From Fulvivirga marina (GTDB taxonomy: Bacteria > Bacteroidota > Bacteroidia > Cytophagales > Cyclobacteriaceae), in the NCBI RefSeq assembly GCF_016775155.1, contig NZ_JAEUGD010000023.1:297314-361313 (forward strand): a stretch of DNA of 64,000 nucleotides, read 5' to 3'. The notes beneath the pieces were generated by a model, which saw only the letters and a list, made by a program, of their open reading frames with translations, had not been told where the DNA came from and searched no databases. The stretch's first letter is position 1, and the number at the start of each line of letters is the position of its first letter. Below are positions 35,091 through 45,339 of this stretch, piece after piece. The position numbers were made by a program, and so were the translations under genes.

Positions 35091-38000
35091 TTAGAAGCTA
35101 AGTGATAAACCAGTCATGAACTTTTTAGGAATGGGGTATACCCCTCGGTCTATACCCTGGCTGTTGTCGTCATTACTACCAGCTTCAGGGTCAAGGCCCG
35201 GGTATTTAGTGAAGGTGAAGTAATCCTCAAGAGATACATAAACTCTGACAGAATTGAATTTCAACCTGTTGATCAGGTTTTCCGGTAAAGTATAGCCCAA
35301 TTGCAATTGCTTGATACGCGCGTATGAACCATTGAACACCATTAGGTCACTATTGTAGACATATGGATTGTCGGTATCCGCAGCAAACCAATCATTGGTG
35401 CTTCCTTCACCAGTCCAGCGGTCTTTGTAAAAGAATTCCGGCTTATTCACAGTACCTCTGTCAGTTCTGTTAAAGCCCATTAATATATCGTTGCCTTTAG
35501 AACCTTGTAAGAACACCGTCAAGTCAAACCCTTTGTAACCTACATTGACACGACCTCCATATAAAAAGTCAGGGTGAGGGTCACCGATATAAGTTTGATC
35601 TTCAGGGGTAATACGCCCATCGTTGTTTATATCCATGACTACAGGATCTCCCGGGACCGGGCTATATTCTGTAATACCATTTTGGCTGATGTAGTTATCA
35701 ATTTGCTCCTGATTCTGGAAAATTCCATCCGTTTTATAACCTCTGAAATACCAGATAGGCAGGCCCTCTTCAAAATACGATGCCGTCCATCCAGTACCAA
35801 CACCAGCACCCTGGATCTTATCCGGCACCAATGGATTCAGATAGACCACCTCATTATCTACTGTGGTCATATTAGCAGATATCTCATAGTAGAAGTCACC
35901 TGCAGACTTGGAGTAAGCCACCTCAAACTCAAAACCTTTGTTTCTAACATCTCCACCATTCACAGTCGCTCCATCGTTACCGATGTAGTGAGGAGGTGTA
36001 CTAGCTGTTAGTAAGCCTTTGGTAGTTTTATTATAATAATCTACAGTAACCCTCAACTGGTCATCAAGTAACCCGAAATCCAGGCCCAGGTCAATCTGCT
36101 CGCTGGTTTCCCAAACCAGATCAGGGTTTGGAAGGAAGTCAGGCTCTGCCCCTACATAGAAACCTCCGGTACCTGTAGGGTAGCGTATACCTTGTGTAGT
36201 GATGATAGAGGCATACTGTCCTGGAGTAAGTGATCTGAGATTACCGTTTTCACCCCAGCTGGCTCTTACTTTCAGGAAGTTGATAAAAGCTTCGGGAAAG
36301 AAATCCTCAGCAGATACTACCCAGCCAGCGGATACCGAAGGAAAAAGATCCCACCGGTTGCCATCAGGAAGCAGAGAAGATCCATCGTACCTGAAAGTAG
36401 CATTGAGCAAATATTTGTCTGAGAAAGTATAGGAAACCCGTCCGAAGTATGATAAAAGGCTCTTGTCTTCTCTGGTGCTTCCTATACGATCACTTTCATC
36501 AGGGATATAGTCGTAGTATGCGAATTTGTCGTCTTCGTCAAACATGGGTCCACCTGAACCATTCAGTTTATTGTAAACTGTGTTAATAGCAGATGTTCCT
36601 AACAAAATAGAGAAATCATGCTCAGCGATGCTGTTGGTATAAGTAGCAAAGTTTTCCCACTGAGTGGTAAACCACTTTTCATTGTTGTCTCTTACCGTTG
36701 GCGTGTTGTTTTTTCTTTCGTTAGAGAAATAATAAGAAGGGAACCATTCATGATTAAGTTGAAAAGCTGCATCTATACCAAAACGTGAAGTGAATTTGAT
36801 ATGCTTGATGGGCGTCAGCTCTGCGTAGATATTTCCTACTATCTTATCCTGAACTATTTCTCCTCTGGTATTTTGGATCATTGCCAACGGATTACCTATC
36901 TCTCCTTGCACATACCTTGATATGCCGTAGTAGTTTCCGTCATCATCTTTTGTAAGTGTTTCTCCAGCGTCAAGCGCAGCCTGTGCATGTGCAGGTAGTC
37001 CGTCGGTATAAATTACCGGGGTAGTTGGGTCCATTAGAATGGCATTACCCACTACTGAGCCAAATTCATCATCTTCAGCAATGGTGCTTCTTTTAAAGTG
37101 TGAGTACGACAATCTGTTCCCTACCTTCAGCCAGTCCTTTACCTGATGGTCAGAATTTAAACGTGCTGTATACCGGTCGAACTGAGCTTTGTCACCACCG
37201 GCAACACCGTCCTGGGTGTAGAAGCTTCCGCCCACCAGATAGGTAGAGTTTTCAGAGCCTCCGCTAAGATTCAGGCTATGCTTTTGGAGAGGAGCACTTT
37301 CAAAGAGTTCATCCAGCCAGTCTGTACCTTTTACACCCTGAAAGTCGGCAGGGTCAGGCAAGGTGCCTGAGGCTCCAGCTTCATTGAGGTACTCAGCATA
37401 CTGCTGAGCATTCATCATTTCCATACGATCCCCCACGGTCTGGATGCCGTACTGAAAATTATAGTTGATCTGAGGTTTTCCCGCTTTACCCGTTTTGGTA
37501 GAGATCAGCACCACGCCGTTGGCACCTTCAGCACCATAGATAGCTGCTGAGGCTGCATCTTTCAGCACCTCAATCGAGGCAATTTCGCTCGGATCAAGAT
37601 ACTCTATTCCGCCGGTTCTGATACCATCTACAATATAAAGGGGGCCGGAGTCTCCATTAGAGCCTGTACCTCTGATACGCACTTTAAGGCCACTACCCGG
37701 AGAACCGGAATTGGCCAGCACGTTAACACCGGCGGTTCGCCCCTGAAGGGCTTGCTCCACCCTTAGAGTTGAGGTGTTGGTAATTTGTTCTGCTTCAATG
37801 CTGGATATGGCTCCCGTTAACAAACTTTTTTGTTGTTCGCCATAACCAATCACAACCACCTCTGACAGCGCAGTTACGTCGGTGGTCAGACTAACATCCA
37901 CTACAGAGCGGTTTTGGATATTTATTTCTTCGGTAGCATAACCAATAAATGAAAATATTAAGGTTGTATTTTCTTCAGGCACCTGGAGACTGTAGTTTCC

Positions 38001-38183
38001 GTCAATGTCGGTAGTTGTACCTGTTGATGTACCCTTTACAATAATACTTACGCCGGGTAAGGCGGTGTTGGTTTCTGTATCCAGAACTTTTCCGGATACC
38101 TGTCTATCCTGTCCGTAGAGAACAATTGGTGCCCAGAGGCATGCCAAAAGGATAATCACTTTAAGGGGGTTAAGGTTCTTCAT
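35091..38183 (-). CDS. SusC/RagA-family TonB-dependent outer-membrane transporter
   Basis: A 1030-residue protein: signal peptide, a carboxypeptidase-like beta-sandwich (~25-110, GKVLDTETNTALPGVSIIVKG), a plug domain with the SusC signature (VVVIGYGEQQKSLLTGAISS and IRIRGTGS-type motif), then a ~22-strand barrel ending in LSLSF. It imports oligosaccharides with TonB energy. The paired SusD follows. The promoter region holds a LacI-type palindrome and a paired-hairpin element and is probably controlled by the HTCS encoded upstream on the same strand. Confidence 0.94.
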   Translation of the reverse strand: MKNLNPLKVIILLACLWAPIVLYGQDRQVSGKVLDTETNTALPGVSIIVKGTSTGTTTDIDGNYSLQVPEENTTLIFSFIGYATEEINIQNRSVVDVSLTTDVTALSEVVVIGYGEQQKSLLTGAISSIEAEQITNTSTLRVEQALQGRTAGVNVLANSGSPGSGLKVRIRGTGSNGDSGPLYIVDGIRTGGIEYLDPSEIASIEVLKDAASAAIYGAEGANGVVLISTKTGKAGKPQINYNFQYGIQTVGDRMEMMNAQQYAEYLNEAGASGTLPDPADFQGVKGTDWLDELFESAPLQKHSLNLSGGSENSTYLVGGSFYTQDGVAGGDKAQFDRYTARLNSDHQVKDWLKVGNRLSYSHFKRSTIAEDDEFGSVVGNAILMDPTTPVIYTDGLPAHAQAALDAGETLTKDDDGNYYGISRYVQGEIGNPLAMIQNTRGEIVQDKIVGNIYAELTPIKHIKFTSRFGIDAAFQLNHEWFPSYYFSNERKNNTPTVRDNNEKWFTTQWENFATYTNSIAEHDFSILLGTSAINTVYNKLNGSGGPMFDEDDKFAYYDYIPDESDRIGSTREDKSLLSYFGRVSYTFSDKYLLNATFRYDGSSLLPDGNRWDLFPSVSAGWVVSAEDFFPEAFINFLKVRASWGENGNLRSLTPGQYASIITTQGIRYPTGTGGFYVGAEPDFLPNPDLVWETSEQIDLGLDFGLLDDQLRVTVDYYNKTTKGLLTASTPPHYIGNDGATVNGGDVRNKGFEFEVAYSKSAGDFYYEISANMTTVDNEVVYLNPLVPDKIQGAGVGTGWTASYFEEGLPIWYFRGYKTDGIFQNQEQIDNYISQNGITEYSPVPGDPVVMDINNDGRITPEDQTYIGDPHPDFLYGGRVNVGYKGFDLTVFLQGSKGNDILMGFNRTDRGTVNKPEFFYKDRWTGEGSTNDWFAADTDNPYVYNSDLMVFNGSYARIKQLQLGYTLPENLINRLKFNSVRVYVSLEDYFTFTKYPGLDPEAGSNDDNSQGIDRGVYPIPKKFMTGLSLSF

Positions 38184-38274
38184 AAGCGATGTATTGTTTT
38201 AAGTTTAGGTCAATATCATCGACTGAAGGCGATTCTTGCGGGGATAAACCTTTCTTTTAGGATGGGTATTTATT

Positions 38275-38286
38275 GCAAACGTTTCC
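38275..38286. promoter_or_regulatory. LacI/PurR-type palindrome upstream of susC
   Basis: GCAAACGTTTCC, centred on AAACGTTT, lies about 92-103 bp before the SusC start. It resembles operators of LacI-family sugar regulators; no such gene is in the window. A TGCTGT-ATA-ACAGCA hairpin follows at 38292-38306. Confidence 0.3.
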
Positions 38287-38464
38287 TGAAGTGCTGTATA
38301 ACAGCATTTTACGGATCGAACAGGATATTTTATTTTTTAAACTTTACCTTTAGATCATAATTAGGCAGGCAAGCAAGCGCACTTGTAATAACGGCTTTAG
38401 TAACCTTCGGAAGTTTGGGTGGTTAGATTCAGTAAGCCTGGTCTAGGGCGGGTCTTACAGATCT

Positions 38465-38720
38465 ATCCTTAGTCTACCGAAAGGGTGACTAAGGATGCAA
38501 AATGATAACGAGTGTCTGTGACACGGTTTATTTGTAGTACATTCAATGCATTCTAATTCTATTGTAGAATGCCAAACTAATTTCTTATTTTATACCTATA
38601 TGACATGGGCGACAATTTAGAAAAAGTATCAGAACTATGAAGTTTGGCCTTCTATTTACCGTGTCGCAGACACTCTTTCCCCATTATTTATTCGTAGTCC
38701 CTGCGGTAGACTACGAATAG
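38465..38720. repeat. Paired-hairpin (REPIN/MITE-like) element
   Basis: Left hairpin ATCCTTAGTC...GACTAAGGAT (38465-38496) and right hairpin TATTCGTAGTC...GACTACGAATA (38689-38719) sit in opposite orientation. Inside them is an 18-bp inverted repeat GAGTGTCTGTGACACGGT (38510-38527) / ACCGTGTCGCAGACACTC (38658-38675) with one mismatch. The loops share TAGTCTACCG/CGGTAGACTA. The two ~70-bp arms are thus imperfect inverted copies around a ~110-bp centre. It lies between the HTCS and susC genes; no transposase is inside. Confidence 0.6.
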
Positions 38721-38769
38721 TGTCGTCGTGGAGAACGAATAGCCCCATATTAGTTAAGTTCCTTTAGCC

Positions 38770-41700
38770 TCACACATTTCCTTGCTGGGCAAACTCAGAA
38801 GGGTTGACTCCATATTGCTTCTTAAAGCACTGCCTGAAATAGGATAGATCATTGAAGCCTACCTGATAGGTGACCTCGGCTATAGTCAGGTTTTGTTGCT
38901 TCAAAAGCTGAGCAGCTCTTTTGAGTCGAATGGTACGGATGAATTCATTGGCAGACTGCCCAATAAGCCCCTTAAGCTTTCGGTAAAGCTGGATTTTACT
39001 CATCCCTAAATGTAAGCAGAGGTCTTCTACCTGAAGTTCGGAATTATCCATATTGTCTTCAACAAACCCCACGGCTTTTTTGATAAAACTCTCATCTGCT
39101 GTGGAGATGACCACATGCTTAGGTTCCAGATTGATGGTTTTATTATTAAGCACCTGATCTTTGAACATCTTACGGCTTTTGAGGATATTCTTAATGCGCA
39201 GGGCTAGTAGCTTGGGGTTGAAGGGCTTGGTTACATAATAATTAGCTCCCAACTCAAACCCCTGCTCAACACTTTCGTTGGAGGCTTTGGCTGTAAGCAG
39301 TATCACTGGAATGTGGCTTGTTTTTTCGTCACTTTTCAGTTTTTCGCAGAGCTTGTAGCCATCCATTTCAGGCATCATAATATCAGAGATAACAATATCA
39401 GGAATCTGCTCCAAAGCCAAAGCAAGAGCCTCTTTCCCATTGTTACATTCCAGTATGCGGTATTCACTTTCAAGATAGCTACTTATGAAAGACAGCATAT
39501 CAGCATTATCTTCAGCGATAAGTATCAGCGGCAGGTCATTTTCCACTTTAAGGTTTTCGGCTGATACACCTGGCTCCTGATTTTTATCTATCAACAGTTC
39601 ATCATGCTCATAGTTGTCTGTATTTGCCTGATGTATGATGCGATCCTCAGAGATCTCCGAAGGTTCCAAATGTTTATTGCCCAAAGGAAGTTGCACCTTA
39701 AATGTGGTGCCTCTGCCTTCTACACTGCTCACTTCTATTTTACCTTTGTGCAACTCCACCAGCTCCCTCGTGAGAGCCAGGCCTATGCCAGTACCTTTTA
39801 GGTTTACATGATGTTGTGCCCTGTAAAACCTGTTGAAGATATAAGAAACCTGGTCTTGTGGTATACCAATACCTGAGTCGGCTATGATGATCTCCACATT
39901 ATTACCCTTTTCCTGTACCGTCAGGCATACTTCTCCAAATTCCGGTGTATACTTGATGGCATTAGAAAGCAGGTTGGTGAATACTTTTTCCAGTTTATCC
40001 TGCTCAAAGTATGTGTATATCGGCTCTTTGGGCAGATTGGTTTTGTAGGTAATAAATTGCTTATCAGCATAGGAGGCAAATGAAAAAGCTATCGGTTTTA
40101 GGAATTTAACCAGATCCTGCTCACTGGCTTTCAGTTTTACACTGCCCGATTCCAGTTTCGAAAGGTCAAGAATTTGATTGATCAGCCTGAGTAACCGTTC
40201 CGCATTGCGGATCATCATCCGCATTTGTTTTTTGTATTCGTTTTTGGTTTCATCCAGGTATAGCGATTTCAACGGACTGAGGATCAAGGTTAGCGGTGTG
40301 CGGAATTCGTGAGAAATATTGGCAAAAAACCTTGATTTCAGCTGATCTAGCTCCTGCATTTTGGTGAGTTCCAGATGCTCTAGCTGCAACTGTGCCTGCA
40401 AACGTTCCTTATAGATAATCGTATGACGTGCCCAGAGCAAGATGGCCAGTATAACCAAAGCATATGCCGCATAAGCCCAATAGGTACTATACCAAGGCTT
40501 GCTGATGTCAATAATAATAGCAGCTTCCTGATCACTCCAAATACCATCGTTGTTAGAGCCTCTTACCCTGAAAGTATAAGTTCCCGGAGGCACATTGGTA
40601 TAATACGCTTCCTTTCGGGTGCCAGCTTTTTGCCAGTCCTCATCATAGTTTTCCAGCTTGTAGGCATACTCATTTTTGGCAGACTGAGAAAAGTTTAATG
40701 CCGCAAACTCAAAACTGAAATCATTCTGATCATAGTCGAGCTGTATTTTTTTGGTGTTGACGATATTCTGTGTTAGCAGCGAGTTAGGAGCCGTTTTAAC
40801 CACCTCATCAGAAAGCAGGAATTTAGTAATGTAGACGGGTGGAGCGTTAGGGTTTTTCTTTACATGGTTGGGGTTAAACATATTGAAACCTTTAATTCCG
40901 CCGAAAATCAGGTGGCCCTCACTCGTTTTCAGACAAGCTGACTTATAAAATTCTGAGGACTGTAAACCGTCGGATTCATTGTAGACCTTGATGTTCCCAT
41001 TCTCTTTGGAGTAGCTGGCCAAACCATTGTTAGTACTAATCCAGATGTTTTTATGATCGTCTTCAAGAATACCATAAATCACATTATTCTGCAGTCTCTG
41101 GTTACCCTCTATAGGTAAGAACACATCAGAGGTCCGGTTGTAATGATATATACCTCCCCCTTCTGTACCTACCCAAAGTACATTATCTGAATCTTCGAAC
41201 AGATAGGTTATCGTGTTATTGTGCAGGCCGGAATTATTCGCATTGCCATGACAATAAAAGCGTTTTCCCATTATGTTCATCTCATGATCCACCTCGATGC
41301 GGTTAAGCCCGGCCCCTTCGGTACCTATCCACATATTTCCTTCATAGTCTTCCAGTATAGACCTTACCTTATTTCCGCTTAGTCCTGGGGTGGTATCTTC
41401 ATTAATGTGATAGAACTGTTGCTCTTCAGGGTCATAGATGTCCAACCCATCGCGAAAAGCCGCAATCCAGATCCTTCCCTTGCTGTCTTCAAACAGTTTA
41501 TAAATATCATTTCCCGATATGGAGTTGTCATTATTAGGTTTGTGAATAAGGTGCTTAAATGCACCTTCACCTTTCGGTAGTATAGAAATACCACTTTCCC
41601 AGGTACCTACCCATAAGTTGTTTTTCTTGTCAATGATTATACTCACTACTGCATCATTAGACAAACTGGTGCTATCACCTGATATTTGCTGATACCTATA

Positions 41701-42900
41701 AAACTTACCGGTTTTTCGATCAAAGTAATTCAAACCTCCCCCATCGGTTCCTACCCACAAATTGCCCAGGTTATCCTCAGCAAAAGAGCTGATCACATTG
41801 TGGCTCAGCGTGTATGCAGAAATACCACTCTGGTAAAGGCCATCAAATTTTTGCTCATAAGGGTCCATTTTATATAACCCCTGATTATAAGTACCTATCC
41901 AGACGGTACCATGTCGCCCTGTGCTTAGTGACCAGATAGAATTACTGTTAACTCCATAATTGTTTTCAGGGGTATGAAAGAAATGCTGCGCCTTGCCATT
42001 AGCCTGATCTACCATAAACAATCCTTCATTTTCTGTCCCTACCCAAATGCGGGCTTGCTGATCCTCACAAATGGTCAGTACCCTAACTTTAGCCAGTGCT
42101 TTGCCCAGCGGATGGTTAGTTAGTATATCTTTAAATATGTAGCGGCCATCATTATACACCAGGCGTTTAAGTCCCTGGTGCGTACCCACTAACAATGCTC
42201 CCTTGGAAGTCTTATAAATGTACCTGACCACATTGCTGACCAAAGATTCTGACTCCCCGCCCTTAAAGGCAATAAAGCTTTTCTTGTTTTGATCAAACAG
42301 GTTGATGCCTCCACCATAGGTGCCCACCCAGATATTACCATTCAGATCCTGATTAATTGATGTTATGTTGTTTGAAGAGATGCTAAAAGGATCAGCTTCG
42401 TTAGACATGAACCTGGTAAAAGTCCGCTTTTCCTGATTCAAAAGATTCAAGCCTCCTTTTTCAGTACCCACCCATAGGTTTCCATTAAAATCTTCAAAGA
42501 CCGCTGTAATAAAATCGTCACTTAACGAGTACGGATTATCTTTAACATTTCGATAAACGTAAAAGCGATCCTCTTCATAATTATAGTAATTTAACCCCCC
42601 TCCATAAGTACCGATCCAGATATTGCCCAGTTTATCTTCAGCAAGGCACTGAACCGTGCTGTTACTGATCAGTGTGGTGTCGCCATTGATGTGCTCATAG
42701 GTCAGGTAATCCAGACCATCATACCGATTCAGTCCATGACGGGTGCCTATCCAGAGAAACCCTTTACTGTCTTGCAAAAGCGCAGTAATGGAGTGTTGCG
42801 ACAACCCTTTGGATACGGGGTAAAACCTGGAGTCGTTTTCCTGTCCACTGCTGAAAAAGAAAAAAAGCAGGAGTATAATGGTCAGTATACTTTTAAACAT
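38770..42900 (-). CDS. Hybrid two-component system (HTCS) PUL regulator
   Basis: A 1376-residue, one-protein signalling chain. It has a signal peptide, then two periplasmic seven-blade propellers built from repeats like GNIWVGTYGGGLN (~25-690), then a Y_Y_Y domain (~700-790). A membrane helix lies at ~803-820. HisKA contains FANISHEFRTPL (His ~863), HATPase contains NLLSNAIKYT and GTGIGLAL, the receiver contains ISDIMMPEMDG (Asp ~1170), and an AraC-type HTH ends the protein (~1270-1376). It senses oligosaccharide released by the locus and activates susC/susD and the divergent GH3 gene. All catalytic motifs look intact. Confidence 0.95.
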   Translation of the reverse strand: MFKSILTIILLLFFFFSSGQENDSRFYPVSKGLSQHSITALLQDSKGFLWIGTRHGLNRYDGLDYLTYEHINGDTTLISNSTVQCLAEDKLGNIWIGTYGGGLNYYNYEEDRFYVYRNVKDNPYSLSDDFITAVFEDFNGNLWVGTEKGGLNLLNQEKRTFTRFMSNEADPFSISSNNITSINQDLNGNIWVGTYGGGINLFDQNKKSFIAFKGGESESLVSNVVRYIYKTSKGALLVGTHQGLKRLVYNDGRYIFKDILTNHPLGKALAKVRVLTICEDQQARIWVGTENEGLFMVDQANGKAQHFFHTPENNYGVNSNSIWSLSTGRHGTVWIGTYNQGLYKMDPYEQKFDGLYQSGISAYTLSHNVISSFAEDNLGNLWVGTDGGGLNYFDRKTGKFYRYQQISGDSTSLSNDAVVSIIIDKKNNLWVGTWESGISILPKGEGAFKHLIHKPNNDNSISGNDIYKLFEDSKGRIWIAAFRDGLDIYDPEEQQFYHINEDTTPGLSGNKVRSILEDYEGNMWIGTEGAGLNRIEVDHEMNIMGKRFYCHGNANNSGLHNNTITYLFEDSDNVLWVGTEGGGIYHYNRTSDVFLPIEGNQRLQNNVIYGILEDDHKNIWISTNNGLASYSKENGNIKVYNESDGLQSSEFYKSACLKTSEGHLIFGGIKGFNMFNPNHVKKNPNAPPVYITKFLLSDEVVKTAPNSLLTQNIVNTKKIQLDYDQNDFSFEFAALNFSQSAKNEYAYKLENYDEDWQKAGTRKEAYYTNVPPGTYTFRVRGSNNDGIWSDQEAAIIIDISKPWYSTYWAYAAYALVILAILLWARHTIIYKERLQAQLQLEHLELTKMQELDQLKSRFFANISHEFRTPLTLILSPLKSLYLDETKNEYKKQMRMMIRNAERLLRLINQILDLSKLESGSVKLKASEQDLVKFLKPIAFSFASYADKQFITYKTNLPKEPIYTYFEQDKLEKVFTNLLSNAIKYTPEFGEVCLTVQEKGNNVEIIIADSGIGIPQDQVSYIFNRFYRAQHHVNLKGTGIGLALTRELVELHKGKIEVSSVEGRGTTFKVQLPLGNKHLEPSEISEDRIIHQANTDNYEHDELLIDKNQEPGVSAENLKVENDLPLILIAEDNADMLSFISSYLESEYRILECNNGKEALALALEQIPDIVISDIMMPEMDGYKLCEKLKSDEKTSHIPVILLTAKASNESVEQGFELGANYYVTKPFNPKLLALRIKNILKSRKMFKDQVLNNKTINLEPKHVVISTADESFIKKAVGFVEDNMDNSELQVEDLCLHLGMSKIQLYRKLKGLIGQSANEFIRTIRLKRAAQLLKQQNLTIAEVTYQVGFNDLSYFRQCFKKQYGVNPSEFAQQGNV

Positions 42901-43038
42901 AAATATGAATTACCATATTAATAGATGTAATGTCAATTGCTTGAAACAATTACCACCTTCAATTGATGTATTTACCAAGGTTAATATAGCCCCTAATTTT
43001 CAAGTTTTACAGTCCCATATATCGTTTAACAATTAATA

Positions 43039-45339
43039 ATGCATATGAATTTCAGAAACAGTTTTAGAAGGGTCATGCAGCATGGACTTCTGGTTATTGC
43101 AACTCTGGGGTGCGGTATCGTCCATGCCCAGAAAACCAGTGAAAGGGAGATAGACAAAAAAGTAGATGATTTGCTTTCTAAAATGTCTATTGAAGAAAAA
43201 GTAGGGCAGATGACTCAAGTGACTCTCGACGTCATAATGGAAGACAACTCCCTGGTGGATATCAACAATAAAAAATTAAAAGAAGCTATTATCAATAAAA
43301 ATGTGGGCTCTATCCTCAATGTAAAAGGGCATGCATACTCCATGGAGACATGGCATAAAATACAAAAACGCATTCAGGAAGTGGCTACTAAAGAAACTCC
43401 CAATAACATTCCTATACTTTATGGGATTGATGCCATCCATGGTGCAAATTATATTGAGGGATCTACGCTATTTCCTCACAACATAGGTATGGCTGCAAGC
43501 CGTAATCCTGAACTGGTGAAACAAGCCTCAAAAATTACCGCTATTGAAACCCGTGCCAGTGGTATACGCTGGAACTTCGACCCTGTATTGGGCTTAGGCC
43601 GACAGCCCCTTTGGTCAAGGTTTGAAGAAACTTTTGGTGAAGATGTACACTTGGTAACAGAAATGGGCACTGCCGCCATTAAGGGCTATGAGGAAGATGG
43701 CCTGGAAGGCCCCACAGCCGTTGCCTCGTGTATGAAACACTATCTGGGCTACTCCCTTCCTGCCAGTGGAAAAGACCGTACTCCTGCATACATACCAGAA
43801 TATACACTTCGTGAATATCTGTTACCTCCTTTCAAAAGTGCTGTTGAGGCAGGAACTTCAACAGTAATGATCAACTCAGGAGAGATTAATGGTGTACCCG
43901 TACATGCCAGCAAATATCTTTTAACAGACCTGTTACGTGGAGAGCTGGGCTTTGAAGGTGTCGCTGTTTCTGACTGGGAGGATGTTATCCGCCTACACAC
44001 CAGACATAGAGTTGCCGATACTCCCAAAGAGGCAGTAAGACTTGCTGTAGAAGCCGGACTGGATATGAGCATGGTACCCTATGACTATTCTTTTTATAAT
44101 CTGTTATTAGAACTTGTTAAAGAAGGGGCTATTTCTGAGAATCGCATTGACGAGTCTGTTCGCAGAATAATCAAGTTGAAGTACAAATTAGGACTTTTCG
44201 ACAACCCCTACCCTGAAAAAGCGGCCCTGGCAAAAGTGGATGAAAAAAAATCTAAAGCAGTTGCTCTGAATGCTGCGAGAGAGACACTTACGCTTTTGAA
44301 AAATGAAAAATCAGTACTGCCCTTGTCAAAAGATACTAAAGTACTGTTAGCTGGTCCTGCAGCCAACAACCTCACCTCTTTACACAGCTCATGGTCATAT
44401 GTATGGCAGGGTAAAGATGATAGCCAGTATCCAAAATCAACTGCAACCATCAAAGAGGCTCTGGAAGACAAATTAGGTAAAGCCAACGTTATGAGTTCAG
44501 CTCAAAGAGACTATGACAACGCCGCTAATTTTGATGCTAGTCAGCTGAAAAAAGATGCTGCCAAAGCAGATTATATTGTACTTTGCCTGGGTGAAGATGC
44601 TTATGCCGAAACTCCTGGAAATATTGATGACCTTGCACTGGATAGCAGGCAACTTGCCTTGGCGGAAGCAGCCATAGAAACTGGTAAACCAGTGATCCTG
44701 GTGCTGGTAGAGGGACGCCCCAGGGTTATCTCCTCTATAGAAAAAGGTATCCCTGGCATATTATTGGCCTACAGACCTTCTACTATGGGGGCTCAGGCCA
44801 TTGCTGAAGTATTGACTGGCGATTATAACCCCAACGGGACACTTCCTTACTCTTACCCTAAACATACCGGTGACCTGGTCAAATATGACCACAAGTACAC
44901 TGAGGGTGTTAGAGAAGATGAGCCCAACACTTACTCTGATGGCGCTTATCGACCGCAATGGACATTTGGTTATGGCCTGAGCTATACCACTTTCCAGTTC
45001 AGTAACTTAAAAAGTGACAAAGCAGCTTTTAGCGCTGGTGAAAAACTGAGCCTAACCGTAACGGTAAAAAACTCTGGAGAAAAAGCCGGTAAAGTAGCGG
45101 TTGAACTTTACTCTAAAGACCTGTACGCTTCGATAACTCCAAACTTTAAACGACTTCGAAAATTTAAAAAGATAGAACTTGCTGCCGGAGCTTCGAAACA
45201 AGTCTCTTTCACGATCTCTCCTGAAGATCTAGCTTTCATCAACGCGCAAGGCAAGAGTGTTACCGAACCTGGCGTATTCAACTTCGTAGTTCAAGATCAG
45301 GAAGTGAGTGTAGTGTATAAAGAAAGCCAACAGAATTAA
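43039..45339 (+). CDS. Glycoside hydrolase family 3 beta-glucosidase-type enzyme
   Basis: A 766-residue protein. The signal peptide ends near CGIVHAQ; the start is the ATG at 43039 or 43045. The GH3 N-terminal TIM barrel carries the nucleophile Asp312 in GVAVSDWEDV and the substrate pocket motif KHYLGYSLPASGKDR. It is followed by the alpha/beta sandwich (VLLAGPAANN..) and a fibronectin III-like domain (~650-760). It cleaves terminal beta-glucosyl (or related) residues, here probably in the periplasm on oligosaccharides imported by the adjacent SusCD. It is divergent from the HTCS, a classic regulatory pairing; its stop overlaps the next gene by one base. Confidence 0.9.
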   Translation: MHMNFRNSFRRVMQHGLLVIATLGCGIVHAQKTSEREIDKKVDDLLSKMSIEEKVGQMTQVTLDVIMEDNSLVDINNKKLKEAIINKNVGSILNVKGHAYSMETWHKIQKRIQEVATKETPNNIPILYGIDAIHGANYIEGSTLFPHNIGMAASRNPELVKQASKITAIETRASGIRWNFDPVLGLGRQPLWSRFEETFGEDVHLVTEMGTAAIKGYEEDGLEGPTAVASCMKHYLGYSLPASGKDRTPAYIPEYTLREYLLPPFKSAVEAGTSTVMINSGEINGVPVHASKYLLTDLLRGELGFEGVAVSDWEDVIRLHTRHRVADTPKEAVRLAVEAGLDMSMVPYDYSFYNLLLELVKEGAISENRIDESVRRIIKLKYKLGLFDNPYPEKAALAKVDEKKSKAVALNAARETLTLLKNEKSVLPLSKDTKVLLAGPAANNLTSLHSSWSYVWQGKDDSQYPKSTATIKEALEDKLGKANVMSSAQRDYDNAANFDASQLKKDAAKADYIVLCLGEDAYAETPGNIDDLALDSRQLALAEAAIETGKPVILVLVEGRPRVISSIEKGIPGILLAYRPSTMGAQAIAEVLTGDYNPNGTLPYSYPKHTGDLVKYDHKYTEGVREDEPNTYSDGAYRPQWTFGYGLSYTTFQFSNLKSDKAAFSAGEKLSLTVTVKNSGEKAGKVAVELYSKDLYASITPNFKRLRKFKKIELAAGASKQVSFTISPEDLAFINAQGKSVTEPGVFNFVVQDQEVSVVYKESQQN

